A DNA stretch of 64,000 nucleotides from Coenobita brevimanus (GCA_032717465.1 CM064632.1:29850023-29914022); one strand, 5' to 3'. Numbered from the stretch's first letter, positions 35,404 to 48,819 are shown. Made by a program: numbers and translations. The notes: generated from the sequence alone by a model not told the origin.

Positions 35404-36524
35404 TGTCGCCCTGTCACTAATACGCCCATTAGTGTCTCCTGCTGATGTTGTGTTACTGCTTAATATTTTACCAACATATCACAGAAGGTGGGGATCGGTG
35501 TTTAATTACCTGCTGACGTTTGAGAGCTGCAGGGACCATATCTTTGCTGGAGGTTATATCTATGAGCTAAAGATCATCTCCGTTAACCAGGTGACAACCA
35601 CAGATATCTTAATATATCTTGCTAACCTCAGACGAGTTTACTCAGCTCAGAAGTAGCCACTCGTCGTCTCAGGATTAAAAACAGCCTCCGGTAACTCTTT
35701 GATGACGAAAGAACTCAGTTATTTTATTCTTGCTACCAACAAACGATCTCATCATCCTACTAAGAATGGAATCTTGTCCAAGTTTAGAATTATATTTGGA
35801 AATGGTCGATCCTAATGCTGACAAGAGAAACTATCGAGTGGAAGCAGTTAACGTTGTCAAAATTTCTTACACACGAGGAAGTTTCGAATTTGTTTCTTGC
35901 AATATTTAACTATTTTACTCGGTTCAAGAGATATTATCGATCTAGACAGATATGTAACAACCTTCACTAACCCCTTCACTACCAGGGTCTGTTCTAAGTT
36001 CATTTAGATGGTCTGGTCGCAGCAAGGAAAATCTCCCTTAAAAACAGTATGGAGATTACAAGACAGAATAACTTAAAAGGAAGTCATTGTTAAAAACTGC
36101 ACTAAAAAAAGCGGTCAGTCCTAATTTCGACACCAATTGCAAAGTGTGAGCAATTACGCTTAAGGCAACTTTGTCGTGCTAAAAAAAAATAAAAATAAAT
36201 TAAAAAAAAAATAAAAAAAAAATAAAATGACGACGCCTTTCTTTCATTTTCTTGTATGATCTTGCTACTACAGTTATCTTACTGACTGTTGAATTTTGAC
36301 TGGACAGTGAAAAGATCCCTTACGTAGACGATCCACTGTGACAAGTGGAAAGGTTGGGTCGGAGAGAGACACAGGTTAGAGCCTGAATTCTTTATGTTCT
36401 CTAACGTTTCGGGCTACACAGAAAAAAAAAAAAAATCTCTGAAGATGAGTTCCGTGTAGATCGAAACCGCTTTCTATTGTCAGACGCCTTAATCCCGTAA
36501 GGGGTGGCCACAAACAAATCGCCT
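35404..36524. other. single-copy spacer, left part; MITE-3-like fragments
   Basis: Repeated motifs such as TTGCTAACCTCAGACGAGTTTACTCAGCTC (35620-35650), TTGCTACCAACAAACGATCTCATC (35730) and ACTAACCCCTTCACTACCAG (35965) are MITE-3 arms and interiors in diverged form. An A/T run lies at 36181-36226. No gene. Confidence 0.5.
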
Positions 36525-36960
36525 CCATGTCATTTCACTGCCCTGCTCCCAGCTCACACCCCCCTCTCTCATATACCTCTCCATTCCATCCCTCCACCTC
36601 ATCCTTGGCCTCCCCCTCCCTCCACCTCACTCACATACACTCTCCTCGTCAGTCTCTCGCTCTCCATCCTCTCCACATGGCCAAACCACCTCAATGTGTT
36701 TCTCCTAACGCTTCCTATTACATCCATATCACACCACAACGCTCCTTTATTTCCTCATTTGTTAGTCTGTCTCTCCATGTAACTCCACAAGCTCCTCTCA
36801 AATAACTCATTTCCACTGCTCTCACTCTTTACTTGTGTCCTTCCAACATGGTTCAAGCTTCACTTGCATACGTTAGAGTTGGTAACACAATACTGTCAAG
36901 CAGTAACTTTTTCACTTCCATGTTCACTTCCCTGTTTCTTATCACTGCTTTCAAAGAATG
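36525..36960 (-). pseudogene. LINE 3' ORF fragment (RTE-like RT C-terminus)
   Basis: Read on the minus strand in three frames, the tail of a non-LTR reverse transcriptase is recognisable. LDSIVLPTLTYASEA lies at about 36850-36900, then RAVEMSYLRGACGVTWRDR and LTNEEIKERCGV (about 36740-36830), and NTLRWFGHVERMESERLTRR with VYVSEVEGGGG (about 36600-36700). These are the classic ...LTYGSETW...EM..LR...GV...D...N..I....GV...I....LRWFGHV.RM blocks. Stops and shifts separate them, so it is a relic. It lies in the single-copy spacer and differs from the two LINE relics in the arms. Confidence 0.75.
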
Positions 36961-36967
36961 AAATGTT

Positions 36968-36998
<31 letters not shown>

Positions 36999-37574
36999 CA
37001 AGCTGTAACCCTCTCACACCCAGCCTTTCCACCTCCAGTTACGATGGGGTGATGGAAGGTTTTATCCCACCCACAAAATTCCTAGTCTCTCTAAATATAA
37101 AGAAAAGTAGCATGATGATAGCAAGGTTAAATTCAGTGAACAAAACAGCATGGCGATAGGAAGAATGAAATAAGAGGAAAAAAAAAACAGTCAGTGCTAA
37201 TTACTAACAGATCAAGTAGAAAACCCTGGCGATTACTGAAGGGATTCAATTTTCAATACAATGATGCAGTTCTTGCTACCTACAGACGACTTTATTCAGT
37301 TTAGGAGAGCTGACAAAGAAGGAAAGAATTACTGATGACTTGAATATCTAATACATCCAGTTCAAAGTGCCTAGGTTGAATAAAAGCGGATAATTTTGGC
37401 ATAAACAAATCGCAACACAACACTGTGCTTTTCATTAGTAACAATCGTGTCAAGTTGCAGACAATGATGTAAATGTAGCAAGAATAAGCTAAAAGAAATC
37501 ACATCTTTTATCATTATTCAGTCAATACTAATTTCGCAAAAAGAAAAAGCATTTTGTTACGACAATCTATCTTA

Positions 37575-37578
<4 letters not shown>
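36961..37578. other. non-coding block, no gene seen
   Basis: A short GA repeat (36968-36998) and AT-rich sequence with MITE-3-like CTTGCTACCTACAGACGACT (37273-37292). Confidence 0.5.
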
Positions 37579-37638
<60 letters not shown>

Positions 37639-37657
37639 GACCTGCATTACGGCAAGT

Positions 37658-37691
<34 letters not shown>
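37579..37691. repeat. (CA)n and poly(A) tract
   Basis: CA 37579-37636 and an A run about 37662-37691. Confidence 0.95.
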
Positions 37692-37692
<1 letters not shown>

Positions 37693-37954
37693 CGTGGAGC
37701 CATTTCCTTCCAGCCTACTTTTTGCCGGGGTTAAAAGTTGGTGGCGGCAGGACTAACTAGCCGTGAAGTTGGAAGTGACCTGAATTACAAGACAAAACTG
37801 GGGCCAAGAGAAGCCATTTTTGATCCACTGAAGACTTGCGTTTCCCTTCCATGAATTCTACATGTCTTGCCGCCACAGCACTGAAGACTTCTGCACTCAA
37901 TTTACAACTCTTCACAGGCATTTTAGGTTTTAGTTGCTTTTACCACCATCATGA

Positions 37955-37956
<2 letters not shown>

Positions 37957-37994
<38 letters not shown>

Positions 37995-38024
37995 CTTCAC
38001 TATTCTCATAACTGTTATTATCAC

Positions 38025-38060
<36 letters not shown>

Positions 38061-38090
38061 CTTCACTATTCTCATAACTGTTATTATCAC

Positions 38091-38129
<39 letters not shown>

Positions 38130-38180
38130 CATCAGTTATTATTATTATTATCATTACTGTAATTATTATTATTATTTTTT
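37957..38180. repeat. (ATT)n array with duplicated spacer
   Basis: Three ATT/TAT blocks separated by two copies of an identical ~33-bp spacer containing CTTCACTATTCTCATAACTG (about 37994-38025 and 38060-38092), a tandem higher-order unit of about 66 bp. The Ile/Tyr/Asn homopolymer frames are repeat translation. Confidence 0.92.
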
Positions 38181-38581
38181 ATTTCTTTATTTACTATCAA
38201 CCTACTATATTGTCTTTCAAGGGAATAGGCTATGATCAGCCTTCCCTTGCTTGTACTATATGATCGAAAATATTTCATTCGTATCCAGGGAATTGAACCC
38301 ACAGAAGAGCGCCATAAATAAATACATACTTAAAAGGGGTGGTTGGGGCTTATTGCTCACGTAATGCCACTCAGGGATGAGTGAGGTTGGTCACTCTCAT
38401 CTTAAATGTCAGGACCAACTGCCTAGCCCCGGGCTCCTACGCTCCTAATGGGGCAACGTAGGATTGGATGATGGATGGATGGATGGATGAATAAATATAT
38501 AAATCAACTAATAAATAAATAAATGTATATATGATAAAAATGTATTACACATTGTTCTTAATTCTCACAAAACATTATATA

Positions 38582-38584
<3 letters not shown>
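38181..38584. other. repeat-derived block ending in (GATG)n/(AATA)n
   Basis: 38340-38462 (TGGTTGGGGCTTATTGCTCA...AGGATTGGATGATGG) followed by GGATGGATGGATG and AATAAATAAATG looks like the 3' end of a retroelement with a simple-sequence tail. The family is not identified. Confidence 0.4.

Positions 38585-38663
<79 letters not shown>
38585..38663. repeat. (TA)n microsatellite
   Basis: About 39 TA units. Confidence 0.95.
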
Positions 38664-38665
<2 letters not shown>

Positions 38666-39605
38666 TTATTCTTTTTGCAGCAGTTCGTACATGCAAATCC
38701 CAACAAGACTGCTAACATTTTCATAAGAAGGCAAGATGGTCTCCACACAGCTACAGAAGCTACACTAACATACTTCTGTGCAAATGACCATGATTAATGA
38801 AGAAATAAAAACACAGGACATCAAAATTTTCGTGTTTACATGGTACGACATCTGACTGTAAATCCCTCTAAGATATAACATAAAAAAATGACAAATGTTC
38901 CCGGCGTTATTGGCCTAAGGAAAAATTATGCCAAGTTTCCAGCGAACTGGCGAGGCAATAGAGGGATGACGCTAGGCAGAAAAAGCGTCCGGAAGGAAGG
39001 AAGAAACAGAGAAAATACAGCAACTGTTCACAATTTGGCATGAAGACCTAATAATCGGGAGAAATACCAGTTTTTAAATTCCAGGTTATGATGTAAATCA
39101 GTGCAGTTTATAACCGATTTTCTACGGTGGGTTTCTCTAAGCTGAACAAAACCATCTTTAAGTCAGACAGAAAAATAATCACAAGTTATAAATTCTCAGC
39201 CACGATGGTAAGTATTTATATCCTGACGAAATCGACTAAAATTAGCATGGATAAAATAAAAAATTCATATTTAGCATGACATGGTATTTCCTTCCCCGAT
39301 GATTATAGCTGTCAATTCAGTGTCACTCTCCTTCACCGCCTCCATCACAAGTCACTCAGTTAACCCTACACTCCCCCTATACCCAAGCACGACCCTCCAC
39401 CTCAACCTTCCAGCTTGTTCCATTCCTTCACCCCCATCCCCCAATCTACTCCTTTCCCTTCCTACCATTCTTCTGCTCCATCTCATCCACATCCTCTCCA
39501 CTCTCCAACAACCCTTCACCCCCGCATCGACCTCCAACGCCCCCGTTCTTTTCTACCTAAAACCCTCCCCTCATCTTTCTGTCTCGCTCCCTCCATCTTT
39601 TCCTT

Positions 39606-39648
<43 letters not shown>

Positions 39649-40079
39649 GTCCTTTCTTTCTCTTATTTTCTGTTCACTTATTCAACTTTCCACTCTCTTA
39701 TCTCCCCTCCTCCTAACTTCATTTTTGTCTTCCTTTTGCTCTTCTCCCTTTTGTCCCTTTGTATTATTTCTTCATCTTCCCTCTTTGTATCTCTACCCTC
39801 CTCTTCTCCTCAATCTCCTTCTTTCTCTGTCTGACATCTTACCATCACTCTGTTTCTTTCATTTGCCTTCTTCTCTTTTAGCTTCCTAATTCTTTTCACT
39901 TTTATCTCTTCCTCTCTATTATTCTCCCTTTTGTCTCTCTTATTCTCCTCTTCTCTCTCTCCCTCTCTCTCTCTCTCTCTACACTCCACAGCTAGCTCAG
40001 TTGGGAGTGGCGCGGCATTTCTCTATGGAGGAGGAGGAGGAAGTGGTTCTACTTCAAATCATTACAGAAAATGGTTTAG
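38664..40079. other. single-copy spacer, right part; pyrimidine-rich
   Basis: Mixed sequence to 39290, then C/T-rich to 40000 with CT repeats at 39608-39646 and about 39953-39980. Open Ser/Leu/Pro frames are compositional. No gene seen. Confidence 0.6.
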
Positions 40080-40720
40080 AACTACCTATGGTAAAGGAAC
40101 AAAAAAGGACAAAAGGAACGAAAGAGGGACGAGCAAACACAACGGAAAAGAAGCAAAAAAAAGAACGAAAATGGGACAAGCATGGGGAAAAAGACAAAGA
40201 GAACGAAAATGAGACAAGCAAAGAGAACGAAAGAGGGAAAAGCAGAGTACAACAATGGGACTGTACAGGCAAAGGGAAGGAAATAGGGACAAGTAAAGGG
40301 AACAAAAAAAAAAGGGGGGGGGGAACAGAGAACGAAAAAGAGACAAGCAAAGAGAACAAAAATGGGACAAGCAAAGAGAATAAAAAGGTACATGCAAACA
40401 GAGCGAAAAAGGTCCAAGCAAAAAGAACGAAAAAGATCCAAGCAAAAAGAACGAAAAAGATCCAAGCAAAAAGAACGAAAAAGATCCAAGCACAGAGAAC
40501 GGAAACGGGACAAGCAGAGAGAAGGACAAAGGTACAGACAGTGAACGAAAAAGGGAGGGAAAGGGAACGCAAAAGGGATAAGCATGGAGAACGAAAGGGG
40601 GACTAGCAGAGGGAACGAAAGGGGTCCAGGCAAAGGGAACGAAAGGGGTCCAGGCAAAGAGAACGAAAGAGGCACAAGCAGAGTAAATGAAAAAGGGACG
40701 AGCAAAGAGATGGCAAACAG
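40080..40720. repeat. 24-bp minisatellite at the inverted-repeat boundary
   Basis: Degenerate units of about 24-25 bp around AAAGAGAACGAAAAAGGGACAAGC; the most regular part (40405-40495) has consecutive 24-bp copies of AAAGAACGAAAAAGATCCA plus AGCA. The period is a multiple of three, so it stays open on both strands (for example 672 nt on the minus strand, 40082-40753). The inner end of the right arm (40681) lies inside this array. Confidence 0.88.
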
Positions 40721-40846
40721 GACAGCGATATCCAACACTACATTACTGCACACACCACCACCCTGTCCTTCAACCAGGTGCTTTATATCGTATTCTAGTC
40801 AGCTAAGGAGGTCCCTTGCACTTCTTCCTTACTATACTCCTTTAAT

Positions 40847-41024
40847 TCTAACGGTTGAAACTGCCATCTCTCCAGCTTGAATGATGACTTTTAGTAATAG
40901 ATTAACACTGCAACATGATGCTAGTCACAAAGGAGTGCTATGGAAAGGGTGAAGAGTTGCGTCTTTCCTCGCCACTGAGCTCCGTGAAATACGCTACGAA
41001 AAGACGAAAACCTGGGCCAAGTTA
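40847..41024. mobile_element. MITE-1 copy, mirror of 34954-35138
   Basis: Ends TAACGGTTGAAACTGCC and AAAACCTGGGCCAAGTTAAG. Compared with the mirror, three bases are missing in the left terminal repeat (TAACGG versus TAACTTGGG), so one end is damaged in this arm only. Confidence 0.72.
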
Positions 41025-41640
41025 AGATGAAAGAACCATAATTTATTCGTGAATATAACATTTGAATATTAACTTTTACAATGCTTATACCACCTACATC
41101 GGCAGTAAAAGGACCAAGAGAGTACAGAAAACAAAACCGAGCTTAAAAAACACACACCCAAGAGAAAAGTTCTCCAAAGTCTGCAACCTCGAGAGAATAC
41201 TATCCATGGTTTACCTCTTCATCTTCTACAAACCACACACTATTATACAATCTGACACGTGAAAAAAAAAAAAAAAAATGAGTTCAGTACATGCCACAAT
41301 GGCACCCAGCCACAGGTAGGCAAACCAGTATTTACCTGTGGGGAGAGAAAGAACAATCAGTATACAAGTTTACTCTATTACGTTTGTTTTAACTTGAAAA
41401 TATCCCCAGTCCCCTGCAGCTGAGTTGAATGCTAAGTGTAGTCAGACTGAACTGAGGGGTCGATTCATTAGTAACTAAGGAGACTCATTCCTACCTCTTA
41501 ACCATGGCTCATCGGATTTCATGCAACGACGACTGGTAAAATTGTGGGAGTTGCCCAGTTCCGTCAGAAGAAAAATGAACTGTAGTTAAGCACCCAATTC
41601 TTTCCTTCAAGTCTGTTATCTTTCTGCTCCATTTCTTTCA

Positions 41641-41679
<39 letters not shown>

Positions 41680-42269
41680 GTCTCTCTCTCTCTCTCTCTC
41701 TCATATCCACATTCAGTACCTACTTCTATATATATTCACCTGCCTACTTCCCTACCTACAGTACCTACCTTACTATCCACCCGCCTATCTACCTACCCAC
41801 TTACTTACCTTCAGTACTTATACCGATCCCCAGTTCCCCCCATGTCTACTTACTTACCTAACTACAGTACTTATCCTACTATCTGCCAACCTGCTACCTA
41901 CCTACCCATACTGTTTACCTTATTACCTACCCACCTCATTTTGTTTAAAGTACCGAGACCTACTCTCTTACCTTCATCCTCTTCTCCATACAAACTTGTC
42001 TGATACTGCTTTTACCTCCCCTCCCCTTTCCTCCCTTGCCTTCCTCACGTACTGCCAATCTTTCTTCCCTCCCTCCTCCATCACCCTTCTCTCTTCGTGG
42101 TTACAGAGGGGACACTTGGGTCATACTTGAAGTGAGAAAGGCAGCCGGAATGCAGTTCTAGGCGAGGCATATAATAGGTAATACGACATCCTCCTCTTCT
42201 TGTACACTTCTCTGTTAAACCCCAGTTTACAATATGCCTGCTATATATTACCCGTGATGGAGTACACAC
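41025..42269. other. mirror of 33681-34953; non-coding
   Basis: Includes an A run (41262-41278), (TCTG)n-(TC)n at 41640-41701 and degenerate CCTA repeats to 41940. No gene seen. Confidence 0.6.
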
Positions 42270-42896
42270 TGTTACGTGGGTGGCAATGACACGGCACGGC
42301 TCACCCGACCACCTACAAGTGCCTGATCTTTACATGTAATGTCACCACCTTCACTAGCGATCTCGGAATGCTGTTGGGACAAAGACCGAACGACTGGACC
42401 ATGCTGCAGCACACTTGCTATGTTGACAAGGGTTGTGGATCCAGGGCTTGAGGATTCGGACTCATTCGAATTCTAAACAGATTTGTAGTGGGAGATGGTG
42501 AAGAGGGAATGAGCAGAACTACCTTGGACTGTGAAGGGAGAGGGTGACGAGGGCTGGTCGGTGGTCGGCGGGGCCGGGTTGTGGTTTTACATCAATATAT
42601 ATATTTATCTGTATTTGTGAGTGATATTATCTGCTGACCCATATAGCAGAACTTTTGTATATTTCTATGTTATGTTTATTATTCGGTATGTAGTGTGATT
42701 CATGCTTTATTGTGGTAAATAGTGTTGGTGAAAGTAAATACAGGTTTTAGGGAATGAGGATTTTTAATGTAGCCTGAAGGAAAAGGAACACAAGGATTCC
42801 TAACCAATGATTTGATACTAAATTTGTTTTGTGGGTTCTGTTACGCACCTTGTTCGGGATCAGCCGGTGTCTGCTCAGAACTAAAGCTACGTGACA
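42270..42896 (+). repeat. 5' LTR of element B, right-arm copy
   Basis: 627 bp, TGTTACGTGG...ACGTGACA. A TATA-like ATATATATATTTA stretch lies near 42595-42606 after a GC-rich block, and could be the promoter (inference). Confidence 0.94.
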
Positions 42897-42900
42897 AAAT

Positions 42901-42918
42901 TGGGGGCCTGTCCGGGAT
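42901..42918 (+). promoter_or_regulatory. primer-binding site of element B
   Basis: TGGGGGCCTGTCCGGGAT, starting four bases after the LTR end. It matches the well-known retroviral tRNA-Pro primer-binding site at all but two adjacent positions (CT in place of TC). The mirror is 33019-33036. Confidence 0.7.
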
Positions 42919-43012
42919 CCTTTTGCTCCTTTTGCTACTTTATTGCACTGTTTTAATTGTGTTGATCTAATGTGTATTAATATTTTAAAGAAGGTATTAG
43001 TAACTCTTCAAA

Positions 43013-45272
43013 ATGATTTTTGATGCTGAGCAATTCCTCAGTCACCTACAGTGGAGATTTTAATTGATTTGAAGAAGGCAGACTTACTTAAAATTGCTGA
43101 AAAGTTGGATTTTAGTGTAAGGAAAAGTTGGTATAAATTTCAAATTAGGAATGAATTGATCAAGTATATGGTGGATGAAGAATTGCTCCATAAGGGTGCG
43201 TTGGAAAGGTTCCACCAAACGCTAAAGAATATGGTGCGAATTTGTTGCCATGAGAAGGATGATCAGTGGGATGAAATGATTCCATTATTGTTGTTTGCAG
43301 TCAGGGAATCGGTGCAGGATACACTGGGGTTTAGCCCGTTTGAGCTGGTGTTTGGGCATGAAGTGAGAGGTCCACTTAAGATGTTAAAAGAGAAATGGTT
43401 AAGTGATGATTCTGAAACTAATGTGTTAAAACATGTAATGAACTTTCGCATGAAACTCGACAGGATGTGTGAGCTGGCAAGAGCGAACCTCTGTGACTCC
43501 CAGAGACGGATGAAAACGTGGTACGACAAAGATGCTCAGTCACGAACATTTTCACCTGGTGATAAGGTACTCGTCTTCCTGCCCGTCCCTGGGCAGTCAC
43601 TGAAGGCACGCTATTTCGGACCCTATGTGATTGAGAAAAAGCTAAGTGATCTCAATTATGTTGTTAAAACTCCGGATAAACGTAAAGAGTCAAGGCTTTG
43701 TCATATCAACCAGATAAAGAAATATATAGAACGTAGAGGTGAAGAGCCTGTTGAAAACTGTAAAGATGTAATCATGCTTCATGATGTAAGGGATGTGACT
43801 GATGATGGAGATGAGAAAGATGATCCTCTAGCTAATGTACCTCACTCCAAGTTAGTTAATTCAGACATACTAAATAATCTACAAGAAAAACTTGGACACT
43901 TGGATTTAACTAAACAGCAGCAGCTGGCTACATTAATATCAGACTTTGCTTGCCTGTTTTCTGATGTTCCAGGTCACACAAATTTAATTTATGATATTGA
44001 TGTTGGCAAAAATAGTCCTGTGAAGCAGCATCCGTACAGAATTAATCCTACTAAGCATAATCAGTTAAGGGATGAAGTCCAGTACATGTTAGAAAACGGG
44101 ATTATAGAGCAAAGTGTAAGTGGTTGGAGTTCACCATGTATACTGGTACCTAAGTCTGATGGTGGGATTAGGTTCTGCACGGATTTCAGGAGAATGAATA
44201 CTTTGACTAGAGATGATTCATATCCCATACCACGTATTGATGACTGTATTGACCAAGTTGGCAAGGCAAGGTATGTAACTAAGGTGGACCTGCTGAAGGG
44301 CTATTGGCAGATTCCCCTGACAGAAAGGGCAAGAGAAATATCTGCGTTTGTGACTCCAGATGGACTCTTTCAGTATTGTGTAATGCCTTTTGGTTTGAAA
44401 ACCGCGCCTGCCACCTTCCAGCGTCTAATTAATGGTCTAACGTCGGGGTTAGATGGATGTAGAGCATATCTGGATGATATAATAATCTACAGCGAGACCT
44501 GGGATGATCACCTGGGTGAGGCTGCAGGCGCTGTTTGAGAGGCTCAAGGAAGCAAACCTAACGGTAAACCTTGCAAAGAGTGACTTTGCCCATGCGCGGG
44601 TCACCTACCTGGGATATATGGTGGGTCAAGGTCAAGTAATTCCTCTAAATTGCAAGATTGATGCCATTGACAAGTTTCCAGTACCAAAGTCGAAGAGAGA
44701 GGTGATGAGGTTTCTTGGCATGGCTGGTTATTACAGAAGATTTGTTAAGAATTTTTCAGATGTAGTTGCTCCATTAACTGATTTATTAAGGAAAAATGTA
44801 AAGTTCATTTGGTCAGAATCTTGTGAAAAGTCATTCAAGACAATCAAAGCTATGCTGGTATCCTCACCCATTCTTAGCTCTCCTGATTTTGATAAGGGAT
44901 TTATACTTTATGTTGATGCCAGTGATGCTGGTGCAGGAGCAGTGTTATGTCAGATAGACAGCAGGGGTATTGATCACCCAGTGTGTTATTTCTCTAAGAA
45001 ATTCAATAAGCACCAGAAAAAATTATTCTACAATAGAGAAAGAGGCATTAGCTCTGATGCTAGCCCTGAGACACTTTGAAGTCTACTTATATCCTGCTCG
45101 AGAACCTGTGAAGATCTATACTGACCATAATCCTTTAACTTTCATAGCAAAGATGAGTGGGAAGAACCAAAGGATTTTAAGATGAAGTTTAGAAATGCAA
45201 AAGTACAATTTGGATATTAACCACATAAAAGGAAAAGAAAATATCCTGGCTGATGTTTTGTCCAGAGGATAG
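43013..45272 (+). pseudogene. element B polyprotein remnant, right-arm copy
   Basis: The ATG at 43013 starts the Gag N-terminus, but a one-base loss near 43052 puts it out of frame; the main frame 43051-44538 then opens. Gag residues (LIDLKKADLLKIAEKLDF) run about 45 codons. They join directly at about 43195-43203 to integrase GALERFHQTL, whose Glu (43204-43206) is the third catalytic residue. The C-terminal integrase has FGPYVIEKKLS. RT motifs: WSSPCILVPKSD, FCTDFRRMN, VTKVDLLKGYW, YLDD (44467-44478). An extra G at 44514-44516, absent from the left arm, shifts the frame. RT thumb and RNase H follow in 44504-45079; a second break at the A run 45017-45022 is shared with the left arm. The TGA at 45183-45185 is also shared. 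The relic ends at 45272. Confidence 0.9.
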
Positions 45273-45529
45273 GTCAGATAATGATTGAAAACAGATTGTA
45301 AATAACTAAAATATATAGGTATCAATATTACTGTTATCTATGTAAAGATTTCCTCTTCAGTTGACCACCTAATGTTGCCCAGTACCTCTTCTAAGATAAT
45401 GTGTGTGCTTAGTTTCCTGGTGATGAAATATATAACAAGCATATAAGAATATGTGCCGTGAAATAATAGGATCTATGGCTTTTGGTAAAAAAAAAAAAAA
45501 AAAAAAAGTTAATACATTTTTTTTCTTTT

Positions 45530-45540
45530 AAGGAGGGAGG
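45530..45540 (+). promoter_or_regulatory. polypurine tract of element B
   Basis: AAGGAGGGAGG directly before the 3' LTR. Confidence 0.75.
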
Positions 45541-46274
<734 letters not shown>

Positions 46275-47599
46275 AATGGGTATATGGAAGAACAGGAGGT
46301 GAGTGAACTAGAGAAAAAAGTAGAGAACAAAGAAGCGAGAAGAAATAGGAAAGAATCAAGCTGGCAAGCATGTGATATCCAAGAGCATGAAAACCAGAAG
46401 GGACAAAACGAGGCAAAGAAAAAGAAAAGTAAAACACAAGACAGAATATAAAAGGGCATCAGAAGAGAAGTCATAAAGCAGAAATAATAAAGTACTGAAA
46501 GGAATGAACAAGGTACAGAAGACAGAAAGCAGACAACTAAAAACATCAGGCTGACATAAGTAGCCCCCGAACAGAAGACAGTGAATAAAGTAGATCGAGG
46601 TACAAATTAAGTGAGAATGCAGAGGCAAAACGCAGGAGAACAGCATGAAAACAGACGACAGAAACCAGTGGAGAATTAAGACTCCAGCAGGCAAAAAGCA
46701 GAAGCAGAGGAGGAAGGGCAAGGCAGAAGCAGAGGAGCCAAAATAGTGAAAATACAGGAGAAAACAGACAGCAGATTCTTGTATAAGACAGAAAACACAA
46801 ACATCCAAATAACAGACAACAGAAACCACAGGAGAAAAACCACAATCCAGCCGGCAAAAAGGGGAAGAAGCGGTAGATGGATAGCAAGGCAGGAGTCAAG
46901 AAATCAGGAAAATGAGAAAAGGACAGAGAAAACAAAGAAGAGATGCCAGAAAAGTAATAAGTAGAATAAGCAGACGAGCTTGCAGGATGCAAAGAAAAGA
47001 AGCTACATGACAAAGAGAAGAGACAGAGGATGAAACACAAAGCAGAGAGAAGCCAGAAAGTAGGAAACAACTACCAGCAGACTAATGGAAAAGCCTTGCA
47101 CACGAGTGACGCCCAAGAGTAAAAAGAAGAAATTGCTAAAAGGGATAATCGAGGTAAGTGAGAAGGGGAGAGCGGCAACAGCTGAATGGCGTCCCTGGGT
47201 AATCATTAAAAAGAGGAGGCACCTAACCTTTTACACAATAATTCTGCTCGACCCCCAGAGACATCACCACCATCTCTGCTCACACCTTCCCCTCATCCTC
47301 TCTCCTTTAAACCCTTCAGGCGGCAGAGTAAAATCGTATAGTAATAGAAGAAATGACATCTATATATTCGATGATTATGATGAATTTTGGAAGGTATTAA
47401 TGACATTACCACACTACATCATTCAGCTTACCAGAACCCAAAATAATAAAGGAGTTTGACGAGAATGTATTCAGCCCTTCCAAGTCGATTTTTTTCTTTG
47501 TATGCAAGAAAGAAGGAACCAAAGGCCGGAGCCCGCAAACCGTTCCTTCCAAGAAAAAACAAAAACAATACAAAAGAAAGCCAAATACAAGGTCCGATC

Positions 47600-48065
47600 A
47601 TTTCGAGTTGCCTGGACACACTGCGTTTGAAAGCCTGGAGATCATAGGAAGTAGGAAATACAGACAGAGGGAGACAGTTCCAGAGTTGACCTTTAAATGA
47701 AGGACTGGGAGTAACGGTTAACTCTTGCATTAGAGAGTTGGACAGAAAAGGGATGAGAGTTCGTTGCTAGACGAGTGCTACGCACCCGTCGTAGAGGTGG
47801 AGGAATGCAAGCAGACAGTTCAGAGGAGCAGTGACCATTGAAGTAACGATAGAAAAGAGATAAAGATGCAACAGTGCGGCGAAGAGACAGAGGTTGAAGG
47901 GAGTCAGTAAAAGGAGGAGAATTAATGAGACGAAAAGCCTTTGACTCCACCCTATTGAGAAGAGCTGTATGTGGGGGGCCTCCCCACACATGAGAGCTTT
48001 ACTCTAAACAGGGGCGAATAAAACCCGCGTATAGAGTCAACAACTGTGCAGGGGTAAAGAAGGTA
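47600..48065 (-). pseudogene. LINE RT C-terminal fragment, mirror of 27840-28300
   Basis: The minus-strand frames at 47693-47989 and about 47605-47700 carry the same RVESKAFRLI, LFYRYFNGHCSSEL and LWNCLPLSVFP blocks, with the same one-base break near 47695 as in the left arm. A 5'-truncated relic. Confidence 0.78.
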
Positions 48066-48819
48066 CGGAGTCGGCTTAGCACACCCAATCTCTTGGAAGC
48101 AGATTAATCTCCCTAATGCACAAAATTGTATTAAGGTCGGAAATACAGTAAAGTACACGCCACCCAGCTTTTTATACATTAACTCTACTCCCACCATTGA
48201 GATATCATGGACTCTTCTGCCCACGTCTTCCCTTCAAGCTCTCTCCCTTAACTTTCTTGAACATTCTCAATCATCAGAATAATACAGCCTGAAAAGACCA
48301 AGAAAAATAAAAACAAGTACACTACACATGGGCAGCCTAATCCATAGCAGATGCTTGAATGAAACATGGAGTATCACTGTGAGCATAAACAATACCATAG
48401 TTAGCCCTCACATGTTTCCACAGCAATACAATAGTCAATCATAAACTCGCTCCAGGACGCTCCCGGTTACTAGGCAATGCTTTCTATTAGGGTTATTTCC
48501 TCATCCTTTTCCTCCTCATCCTAGAAAAAAAACACACTCTGCCCAATCTCCTGAGAGGGAAAAATACATCACGGTCTTTCCCACACTATATGTCCGCCTC
48601 TTTAGACAGCAACATTACAACTGCTATTTTTCCCATTTAGTGAAGCTACCAACAGACGATTTTATCATCAGTATTTAGGACAAACCTCTGTATTAACATC
48701 TTTATATAACGTTAAACATAAAAAAAAAAAAAAAAAAAGTGTTCCTACCCGTACTTTGATATCCGGAAATACCAACAATTATGTAATGATGGCCTCTAGC
48801 TATTATTATCCTTTGACAT

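Noticed and set aside
40001..40753. Open frames of 201 codons (plus) and 223 codons (minus) across the 24-bp repeat
   Set aside because: A 24-bp period keeps frames open on both strands. No start context, domain or conserved non-repeat part.
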